Shown piece after piece: positions 30,695-36,758 of a stretch of 36,758 nucleotides of DNA. The DNA is from Bifidobacterium breve. GTDB lineage: Bacteria > Actinomycetota > Actinomycetes > Nanopelagicales > Nanopelagicaceae. The DNA is taken from assembly GCA_945860275.1 (NCBI GenBank), contig CAMAPN010000010.1, positions 1 through 36,758 on the forward strand, in the 5' to 3' direction. Positions within the stretch are counted from its first letter, which is position 1. Each line of letters begins with the position of its first letter. Under the pieces are notes generated by a model. The model searched no databases. It was given only the letters and a program-made list of their open reading frames with translations, and was not told the DNA's origin. A program made the position numbers and the translations under genes.

Positions 30695-31803
30695 ATTATT
30701 TAGATAAGCAGCTTTTCGCTATCGAGGGAAGAATTAAGAACTATCCCTGGGGTTCACGTAAGACATTAGCGCGGCACAGGGGAGAGATTGAAAGCGACTT
30801 ACCCGAAGCAGAACTTTGGTTTGGTGATAATTCACAAGGTCCATCGTTAGTCAGTGGTACCGACATGTGCCTTGATGAAATAACAGGGGCGCTTGGGGAG
30901 GTGTTACCTCAGGGCCAATTGCCTTTTCTTGCCAAAATTCTTGCGGTAGAACAATCACTCTCATTGCAGGTGCATCCAGCTCTTGAGGATATTCCCTCTT
31001 TACAAAGTGTGTGCAAAGACCAAAATCACAAACCTGAAATGGTAGTTGCGCTCACCGAATTTCAAGCATTCGTTGGCTTTGCAGAAATTCGCAATACGCT
31101 CGCGATATTGGAGAATCTAAATTCAGAAAAAGTAGATAGTTTAATTACCGAACCATTACAGGCAGGAACTCCTGTGACAAAAATTCTGGAGAATCTACTC
31201 GGCGTAGCGGACACGAAAAATGTGTTAACCGAAGTTAAAGAGCGCATCGCCAAACTTGATCCCGTCCGCGGCAAATGGATGCAGGAATTAATTGACCTCT
31301 ACGCACCCAACCTAGATCCACTAGCGACATTGCTCTGTGAATTAGTCACGCTCCAACCTGGCGAGAGCCTCTATTTGCCTCCAAAGTGCGTGCATGCGTA
31401 TCTAAACGGCACCGTGGTAGAGGTGATGGCCAACAGCGATAACGTGATCCGCGGCGGTTTAACACACAAGCCGATTGATAAGAGCAATTTTCTCAAGATT
31501 GTCGATTCACGAAGTCATATCGCAGTGCGAGTTACCCCAACAGTCACTTATGGATACCGTGAGTGGAAACCACCAATTCTTGATTTCGCTTTACAAGAGT
31601 TTCAGGGGAGTATCAATACCGAACTGGTGGCAGAAAACCACTCCATTGCCTTTGCTTGGCAAGGTGCGATACGGATCTCCGAAGCGGCGAGTAATTCAGA
31701 GTATGTGGATGTGCACCATGCAACTGCGGCGTTCGTAGCCCCTGGCAAATACACGCTTACTGGGAGCGGTTCTCTCTGGGTGGCAACTGGGAAAGGGCGG
31801 TAA
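30691..31803 (+). CDS. manA: Mannose-6-phosphate isomerase, class I
   Basis: Converts fructose-6-phosphate to mannose-6-phosphate. The 370-aa protein has the cupin-type type I PMI signatures: IKNYPWGS at the N-terminus, AELWFGDNSQGPS, the metal ligands in LQVHPALE, NHKPEMVVAL, and the later AYLNGTVVEVMANSDNVIRGGLTHK with its conserved Arg. It begins in the stop of the Trm112-like gene. sahH follows after 46 bp, and I see nothing in that gap beyond a GAGAGG ribosome-binding site. Confidence 0.94.
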   Translation: MNYLDKQLFAIEGRIKNYPWGSRKTLARHRGEIESDLPEAELWFGDNSQGPSLVSGTDMCLDEITGALGEVLPQGQLPFLAKILAVEQSLSLQVHPALEDIPSLQSVCKDQNHKPEMVVALTEFQAFVGFAEIRNTLAILENLNSEKVDSLITEPLQAGTPVTKILENLLGVADTKNVLTEVKERIAKLDPVRGKWMQELIDLYAPNLDPLATLLCELVTLQPGESLYLPPKCVHAYLNGTVVEVMANSDNVIRGGLTHKPIDKSNFLKIVDSRSHIAVRVTPTVTYGYREWKPPILDFALQEFQGSINTELVAENHSIAFAWQGAIRISEAASNSEYVDVHHATAAFVAPGKYTLTGSGSLWVATGKGR

Positions 31804-31849
31804 AGTAGCCGCATAACGAATTCTTGATGCTACAGAGAGGCCCGACCAC

Positions 31850-33124
31850 GTGAGCAGTTCAACTATCAATAAGAGTGAAATCGCAAATCCCGAATTAGCG
31901 GCGCAAGGTAAGAAGCGGATTGAATGGGCAGAGCGGAGCATGCCTGTGCTTGCACAAATTCGCGACCGGTTCACACTTGAGCAACCATTCAAGGGCGTTC
32001 GAATCTCAGCTTGCATGCACGTGACAACCGAGACAGCTAACCTCATGCGCACCCTCGCTGCAGGTGGCGCTGAATTAGCGCTCTGCGCATCCAATCCACT
32101 CTCGACTCAAGATGACACCGCCGCTGCTTTGGTCCACGAGTATGGAATCAGCGTATTTGCTAAGAATGCGATTGATCGCGATGGTTATTACAGGCACATC
32201 AATGCCGCGCTAGATATCGCCCCGCACTTTGTATTTGATGATGGGTGCGACCTCGTCAACACTTTGCACACCACGCGACGAGAATTGTTGCCCACTATTC
32301 TTGGTGGCTGCGAAGAGACCACAACTGGCGTAATTCGACTAACACAAATGTCGCGGGATGGTGCGCTGACCTTCCCAATGGTTGCTGTTAACGACACTGA
32401 CACCAAGCATATGTTTGATAATCGCTACGGCACTGGCCAATCAACTTTTGATGCAATTTTTCGCGCAACCAACACTCTCGTTGCTGGCAAGATTGTTGTT
32501 GTAGCTGGATTTGGTTACTGCGGTCGTGGTGTTGCTGAGCGTGCAAAGGGTTTGGGCGCCGAAGTTGTTATTACCGAAATTGATCCAACGAAGGCTCTCG
32601 ATGCAATGATGCAGGGCTATCGCGTCATGACGATGCACGAGGCTGCTCGAATTGGAGATATCTTCATTACAGTCACGGGAAATCGCGATGTATTGCGCGC
32701 TGAGCACTTTGAGCGCATGAAAGACAATGCAATCATGGCGAACTCGGGCCACTTTGATATTGAGATTGATGTCGCATGGCTAGAGAAACATGGCCGCAAG
32801 AATTCAAAGATCCGCCATCAAACTGATGAATATGTGCTGCAGGATGGTCGCAGACTGCTTCTTCTTGCAGAGGGGCGTCTAGTAAATCTTGGTGCTGCGG
32901 AAGGACACCCCGCTGCTGTTATGGATCTTTCCTTTGCTGACCAAGCTCTCACCGCAGAGTGGTTGGTTCACGAGGCGAAGAACCTCAAACCAGGAGTCCA
33001 CGAAGTGCCGACTGAAATTGATAAAGAGGTCGCGGCGCTCAAGCTCAAGAGTATGGGTGGCGAAGTTGATCAACTCACCCCTGAGCAGGAGCTTTATCTC
33101 AACTCGTGGGAGCACGGCAGCTAA
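31850..33124 (+). CDS. ahcY: S-adenosylhomocysteine hydrolase (short form)
   Basis: Splits S-adenosylhomocysteine into adenosine and homocysteine, keeping methyltransferases active. In the 424-aa protein the NAD-binding loop is GFGYCGRG at 220-227. Substrate-site motifs include CMHVTTETANL, CDLVNTLH and EETTTGVIR, and near the C-terminus LGAAEGHPAAVMDLSF. The common mycobacterial and Streptomyces forms run to about 485-495 aa with an inserted segment and a C-terminal Lys-x-Asp-His-Tyr-Arg-Tyr tail. This one lacks both and ends LNSWEHGS, like the shorter Thermotoga/archaeal type. GAGAGG precedes the GTG by 9 nt. The stop overlaps the mtrA ATG by one base (TAATG). Confidence 0.94.
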   Translation: MSSSTINKSEIANPELAAQGKKRIEWAERSMPVLAQIRDRFTLEQPFKGVRISACMHVTTETANLMRTLAAGGAELALCASNPLSTQDDTAAALVHEYGISVFAKNAIDRDGYYRHINAALDIAPHFVFDDGCDLVNTLHTTRRELLPTILGGCEETTTGVIRLTQMSRDGALTFPMVAVNDTDTKHMFDNRYGTGQSTFDAIFRATNTLVAGKIVVVAGFGYCGRGVAERAKGLGAEVVITEIDPTKALDAMMQGYRVMTMHEAARIGDIFITVTGNRDVLRAEHFERMKDNAIMANSGHFDIEIDVAWLEKHGRKNSKIRHQTDEYVLQDGRRLLLLAEGRLVNLGAAEGHPAAVMDLSFADQALTAEWLVHEAKNLKPGVHEVPTEIDKEVAALKLKSMGGEVDQLTPEQELYLNSWEHGS

Positions 33125-33816
33125 TGACGCTGATAATGGTCGTCGATGACGACCAAGATTTAGCTGAGATGCTCGCCATTGTTCTGACTGGCGACGGGCT
33201 CGAGGTCGACTTGGTGTCACGCGGCGACCAAGTCATGGAGGTTTTTCGGAACTCACCTCCTGATTTGGTTCTCCTCGATTTAATGCTTCCTGGCCTTAAT
33301 GGAATTGAAGTGTGCAAGTTGATTAGAGCCGAATCGATGATTCCTATCGTGATGCTCACGGCAAAAGGCGAAACTACAGATGTAGTCAAGGGGTTAGAAG
33401 CTGGCGCAGATGATTACATCGTCAAACCTTTCCAAACAAGCGAGCTCCTGGCGCGCATCAAAGCTCGATTGCGCAGAACTGCAGCGCCTGCGGTCGCTAG
33501 CTCAAAATTAGAATTCGGTGGGGTTTCCATAGATTTGATTGCTCACGAAGTTCGTCGCGGCGATAAAGTCATTGCACTTACGCGATTAGAGTTTGATCTT
33601 CTCCTTGCACTGGCACGTGAACCTGGACGTGTCTTTACTCGTGAAGCGTTGCTCGCCGAAGTGTGGGGTTATCGACACTCTTCAGATACTCGCTTAGTTA
33701 ATGTGCACATTCAAAGAATTCGCTCCAAAATTGAGCGCGACCCCAACCAGCCAGAATTAGTGCTGACAGTTAGAGGCGTTGGGTACCGCGCAGGTAATTT
33801 CACAGAACAAAAATAA
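33124..33816 (+). CDS. mtrA: Response regulator MtrA
   Basis: OmpR/PhoB-type DNA-binding regulator of cell-wall and division genes in actinobacteria, partner of MtrB. The 230-aa protein has a receiver domain (about 1-120) with the acidic pair Asp9-Asp10, phospho-acceptor Asp52 in LLDLMLPG and the conserved Lys in VKPF. A winged-helix domain (about 130-225) includes LTRLEFDLLLALA and VRGVGYRAG. The ATG at 33124 overlaps the sahH stop by one base; an upstream in-frame ATG at 33106 lies within sahH. The stop overlaps the mtrB ATG by one base. In mycobacteria tmk lies between sahH and mtrA; it is missing here. Confidence 0.95.
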   Translation: MTLIMVVDDDQDLAEMLAIVLTGDGLEVDLVSRGDQVMEVFRNSPPDLVLLDLMLPGLNGIEVCKLIRAESMIPIVMLTAKGETTDVVKGLEAGADDYIVKPFQTSELLARIKARLRRTAAPAVASSKLEFGGVSIDLIAHEVRRGDKVIALTRLEFDLLLALAREPGRVFTREALLAEVWGYRHSSDTRLVNVHIQRIRSKIERDPNQPELVLTVRGVGYRAGNFTEQK

Positions 33817-35363
33817 TGCGCTTTACAAATACTCTGGCATTTCGAGTTCTCGGTACGACTCTTTTGTTATCTACAGTCTTGGTTTCCACTTTAGCTACTG
33901 TCTTAAACCAGCGCCTAGGCGATGGTATCCGCGAGTCGAAGATCGAATCTGCACTCAACGAGAGTCAATCGAAATTGTTCCAAACTGAAAATCGTTTTAT
34001 TCTTGCCGATATCACTTCAGTTGCAGATTTCCGAGATGCCATGGATCAAACGATTACTGAATTTGCTGATACGCGTGGGAATGAACGAAATCCTGAAGTT
34101 GCTATTTTGCAAGCGAATTCCTCTGCAGCTGTTTTTTACCTCTATGAGCGAGCAACTAACCAAATAGCGAAGGAGTCAATTCCAGCTGATTTGCGAGCAA
34201 AAGTGCGAGCGACAAAGGAGATGCAGTACACATACGGTCAAATTGTTTATACGAGCACCTACCTCACACCTATTGCTATTGAGCGAAAAGTCTCAGCGCT
34301 GATAGTTGGAGGCAATTTCACAATCGAAAACTTCGGAAAATTCGAGCTGTACTTTCTCTACAGCACCGCGCCAGAAGATTCGACCATCTCGTTAATCTCG
34401 CGCACGCTACTTATCGGAGCCATCGCCTTAGTTTTAGTCTTGCTATTTATTGTGTGGGCAGCCTCCCGACAGGTCATTACGCCCATTAGGGGCGCTGCTG
34501 AGATTGCAGAGAAACTCTCGGCGGGTGACTTCGCTGAGCGAATGCAAGTCGAAGGTGCAGATGAGATTGCCCGGCTCGCTCTCTCTTTTAACGAGATGGC
34601 TAGTGCATTACAGAGTCAGATCAATAGGTTAGAGAATTTATCTCGCGTGCAACAACGGTTTGTGTCTGACGTTTCGCATGAATTGCGCACACCATTAACT
34701 ACGTTGAAAATGGCATCAGATTTAATCTATCGACAACGCCACGATTTCGACCCCACCATTTCTAGAAGCGCCGAGCTACTTTCGGCACAATTAGAGCGGT
34801 TTGAGAATTTACTAACTGAACTTTTGGAAGTGAGCAGGTTTGATGCAGGGGTAGTTAATCTGGAGCCTGAAGTGGTCGATGTTGTGAGTTTGGTCGAGAA
34901 AAGCCTTGACGCTCTTACGCCAATTGCCCAAGAGCATGGTTCAACATTTCATTACAAACATCCGAGCGATCCAGTGTTAACGGTTGTTGATCCACGACGT
35001 ATGGATCGAATCCTCAGAAATTTACTGAGTAACGCCATTGCCTACGGCGAAGGAAATCGAATCGAAGTGGAGGTTCGTACGGGGGAGAAATCCATTGCAA
35101 TTGCCGTTCGAGACTTTGGTATCGGACTTCGCCAAGGTGAGGAAACTCGCGTATTCGATCGATTCTGGCGCGCGGATCCATCCCGTGAACGAACCCGAGG
35201 TGGAACCGGTTTGGGGCTTTCGATTGCTCAAGAAGATGCGCTACTTCACGGCGGAGTGATTGAGGCAACAGGACGCTACGGCAAGGGATCACTTTTTGTG
35301 CTCACCATCCCGCGCGACCGTAGTGAAGAACTCACAGAACGGCTCTTTACGCTCACCCTCTAA
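33816..35363 (+). CDS. mtrB: Sensor histidine kinase MtrB
   Basis: Membrane sensor kinase phosphorylating MtrA. In the 515-aa protein a helix (9-30), an extracytoplasmic sensor region (about 31-190) and a second helix (192-216) are followed by a HAMP domain (about 217-270). The dimerisation domain has phospho-acceptor His288 in VSHELRTPLTT. The ATPase domain has N-box RILRNLLSNAIAYG, G1 DFGIGL and G2 GGTGLGLSI, so it should be active. mtrB normally precedes lpqB, whose lipoprotein product modulates MtrB; here comF follows directly and lpqB is absent. Confidence 0.95.
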   Translation: MRFTNTLAFRVLGTTLLLSTVLVSTLATVLNQRLGDGIRESKIESALNESQSKLFQTENRFILADITSVADFRDAMDQTITEFADTRGNERNPEVAILQANSSAAVFYLYERATNQIAKESIPADLRAKVRATKEMQYTYGQIVYTSTYLTPIAIERKVSALIVGGNFTIENFGKFELYFLYSTAPEDSTISLISRTLLIGAIALVLVLLFIVWAASRQVITPIRGAAEIAEKLSAGDFAERMQVEGADEIARLALSFNEMASALQSQINRLENLSRVQQRFVSDVSHELRTPLTTLKMASDLIYRQRHDFDPTISRSAELLSAQLERFENLLTELLEVSRFDAGVVNLEPEVVDVVSLVEKSLDALTPIAQEHGSTFHYKHPSDPVLTVVDPRRMDRILRNLLSNAIAYGEGNRIEVEVRTGEKSIAIAVRDFGIGLRQGEETRVFDRFWRADPSRERTRGGTGLGLSIAQEDALLHGGVIEATGRYGKGSLFVLTIPRDRSEELTERLFTLTL

Positions 35364-35375
35364 TCTTTGGCAGCT

Positions 35376-35381
35376 TATCTT
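35376..35381 (+). promoter_or_regulatory. -10 element TATCTT for leaderless comF
   Basis: TATCTT is followed by 6 nt and the ATG at 35388. This favours 35388 over an upstream in-frame TTG at 35367. Confidence 0.45.
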
Positions 35382-35387
35382 TACTTC

Positions 35388-36056
35388 ATGCAGTTCTTAA
35401 ATGCGCTTCTCTCGCTTGTAATCCCTATTGCCTGTATCAATTGTTCACAGGCGGGGGAGATAATGTGTGTAGCGTGTCAACGGAAATTTTCTCCATCACA
35501 TGCGTTAACGCCAAAGATTGTTCATGTAACGAAGAGCAAATGCGCCATCGGATCGCTTCTACCTTATGACGAGAGGGTCAGTAGAATTATTCTTGGCGCA
35601 AAAGATGATGGAAATCGAAAGTTGGAAGGGATCGTGGTCAACGCTCTTGTCGCTGCACGCTCGCTCTTTCCTGAGAATTTACTATTAATACCAATACCTA
35701 GTACCTCAATTGCCAAACGACGAAGAGGGCGAGATTTCACATTCGAACTTGCGCGAGCTCTTTCTCGTCACACTGGAGATCAGGTAGTTCGATCTCTGAG
35801 ATACACCCGAACTGTTGCGCCACAGAAGAGTTTGAATGCGCGAGAACGTGCAGTGAATATGCGCGGAGCGCTCGTCTCCTGTGAAAATTCACAGAAATTC
35901 ATCAATAAACCAGCTCTGCTCCTGGATGATGTTCTGACTACAGGCGCAACGCTTGTTGAAGGGATGCGGGCGATGGGTAGCGCAGGGCGGCCATGCCTGG
36001 GGGCGATTACCGCCTCTTTTTCGCTCAATTGGAGCCCTGGCCAGCCCCAGCGTTAG
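35388..36056 (+). CDS. comF: ComF family phosphoribosyltransferase-like protein
   Basis: A 222-aa protein of the ComF/GntX family, linked to DNA uptake in competent bacteria but of uncertain role in actinobacteria. The N-terminal zinc finger has Cys16, Cys19, Cys27 and Cys30 (CINC and CVAC). The C-terminal phosphoribosyltransferase-type domain has the PRPP-binding motif [13 protein letters not shown] near 186-198, preceded by the usual [16 protein letters not shown]. It lies between mtrB and secA as in many actinobacteria. The hpf gene usually found between comF and secA is absent, and only 34 bp separate the two genes here. Confidence 0.88.
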   Translation: MQFLNALLSLVIPIACINCSQAGEIMCVACQRKFSPSHALTPKIVHVTKSKCAIGSLLPYDERVSRIILGAKDDGNRKLEGIVVNALVAARSLFPENLLLIPIPSTSIAKRRRGRDFTFELARALSRHTGDQVVRSLRYTRTVAPQKSLNARERAVNMRGALVSCENSQKFINKPALLLDDVLTTGATLVEGMRAMGSAGRPCLGAITASFSLNWSPGQPQR

Positions 36057-36090
36057 AGTGGGGGTCTATCCCGAGAAAGGCTTCATACGC

Positions 36091-36758
36091 GTGGTTGCTC
36101 TGCTGGACAAAATCTTACGTGCTGGTGAAGGGCGTCAAGTCAAGAACCTCGAGAAAATTGCCCGCTCGGTTAATTCGCATGAGGCCGAAATTGCGGCTCT
36201 CAATGACCAGCAGCTGCGAATGAAGACAGACGAGTTCAAATCACGTCTTAATGATGGCGAAGATTTAGATGACATTCTTCCGGAGGCATTTGCGGTTGTC
36301 CGTGAAGCAGCAAAACGCACTCTTGGCCAACGACATTACGACGTACAGCTGATGGGTGGCATTGCACTTCATCGCGGAAATATTGCAGAAATGCGCACCG
36401 GTGAAGGAAAGACGCTCGTGTCAACGCTCCCTGCATACCTCAATGCCCTCACTGGCAAGGGCGTGCATATCGTTACCGTGAACGACTACCTCGCCGAACG
36501 CGATAGCGAGTGGATGGGTCGCGTGCATCGCTTCTTGGGCTTAACAGTTGGAGTAATTCTTGCTCACATGACTCCACAGGAGCGAAGAGTTGCGTACGGT
36601 GCAGATATTACGTACGGCACCAATAACGAATTTGGTTTTGATTATCTTCGCGACAATATGGCGTGGTCAATCGAAGATTGTGTACAACGAGAACATAACT
36701 TTGCGATTGTTGATGAAGTCGACTCAATTCTTATCGACGAAGCACGTACCCCGCTCAT
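36091..36758 (+). CDS. secA: Preprotein translocase ATPase SecA (3'-truncated by window edge)
   Basis: Motor ATPase driving Sec-dependent export across the cytoplasmic membrane. The first 222 codons are present. They show the conserved N-terminus [29 protein letters not shown], Walker [10 protein letters not shown] (Lys107, Thr108), [28 protein letters not shown] and Walker B DEVD at 208-211, followed by DEARTPLI at the window end. The GTG at 36091 gives the typical SecA1 start. A purine-rich GAGAAAGG (36073-36080) lies 10 nt upstream. Its position at the end of the mtrAB-comF string is that of secA1 in mycobacteria (Rv3240c). Confidence 0.97.
   Translation, partial: MVALLDKILRAGEGRQVKNLEKIARSVNSHEAEIAALNDQQLRMKTDEFKSRLNDGEDLDDILPEAFAVVREAAKRTLGQRHYDVQLMGGIALHRGNIAEMRTGEGKTLVSTLPAYLNALTGKGVHIVTVNDYLAERDSEWMGRVHRFLGLTVGVILAHMTPQERRVAYGADITYGTNNEFGFDYLRDNMAWSIEDCVQREHNFAIVDEVDSILIDEARTPL

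Noticed and set aside
31804-31849. Possible SAH-responsive riboswitch before sahH
   Set aside because: The gap is only 46 nt, too short for the known SAH riboswitch fold, and I see no paired elements; only a GAGAGG ribosome-binding site stands out.
1-36758. Mobile elements, prophage, CRISPR arrays, toxin-antitoxin pairs, tRNA or rRNA genes
   Set aside because: Looked for on both strands and not seen: no transposase or integrase motifs, no regularly spaced repeats, and no cloverleaf-like sequences that I could recognise.
1-36758. Frequent GCGCTC/GAGCGC hexamers throughout
   Set aside because: They occur mainly inside coding frames and are explained by common codon pairs (Ala-Leu, Ser-Ala, Glu-Arg); no clustering or strand switch suggests a uptake or origin signal.

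Overview
The window is a dense, almost wholly coding piece of an actinobacterial chromosome, about half G+C by eye. Diagnostic genes are a WhiB2-type regulator with four cysteines, the MtrA-MtrB two-component pair, a mycothiol-biosynthesis deacetylase (MshB), and DUF3107, DUF3499 and DUF5719 proteins. Moderate G+C, gene overlaps of 1-23 bp, almost no intergenic DNA and missing members of otherwise conserved gene strings suggest a streamlined lineage, for example freshwater Nanopelagicales (acI) relatives. That placement is inference.

Layout: (1) 1-4.4 kb: truncated nhaA, then pepA, an O-methyltransferase and the HtrA-like protease. (2) 4.4-7.6 kb: tatB and mrp, converging on a DUF1003 protein and a PRC/MgtE_N/CBS protein. 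With the methyltransferase and htrA this matches the M. tuberculosis Rv1220c-Rv1232c order, minus sigE and rseA. (3) 7.6-10.9 kb: a coupled operon of EamA transporter, PHP phosphoesterase, MarC and a RecB-like Fe-S nuclease. (4) 10.9-12.5 kb: a DUF2236 protein and a ParA-like protein that lacks both P-loop lysines. (5) 12.5-14.6 kb: DUF3107, TetR and a MoeB/ThiF-rhodanese enzyme (Rv3206c-Rv3208A order). (6) 14.6-23.8 kb: an S9 peptidase diverging from mshB, DUF6113-like and vanW; cysS with a small SH3-like ORF; fdxA, dapC and a sugar-1-phosphate nucleotidyltransferase. (7) 23.8-36.8 kb: whiB, a large membrane GT2 glycosyltransferase, DUF5719, DUF3499, manB, a Trm112-like protein, manA, sahH, mtrA, mtrB, comF and the 5' end of secA. 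This matches the Rv3264c-Rv3240c order, minus lpqB, hpf and tmk.

The genes serve housekeeping and envelope functions: protein export (TatB, SecA), envelope proteolysis and signalling (HtrA, MtrAB), mannose activation and glycan assembly (ManA, ManB, nucleotidyltransferase, GT2), mycothiol, lysine/peptidoglycan precursors (DapC), methyl-cycle recycling (SahH) and Fe-S or sulfur handling (Mrp, FdxA, MoeB-rhodanese).

A striking regulatory pattern is a TANNNT hexamer ending 6-8 nt before the start codon at eleven operon heads, the layout of actinobacterial leaderless transcripts. Two of these sites form compact bidirectional promoters. I see no CRISPR array, transposon, integrase, phage gene, tRNA or rRNA, and no gene-free stretch over 300 bases. 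No clearly new multi-gene system is evident. The least explained items are the degenerate ParA next to DUF2236, the stand-alone SH3-like ORF coupled to cysS, and the palindromic operator over the whiB promoter.
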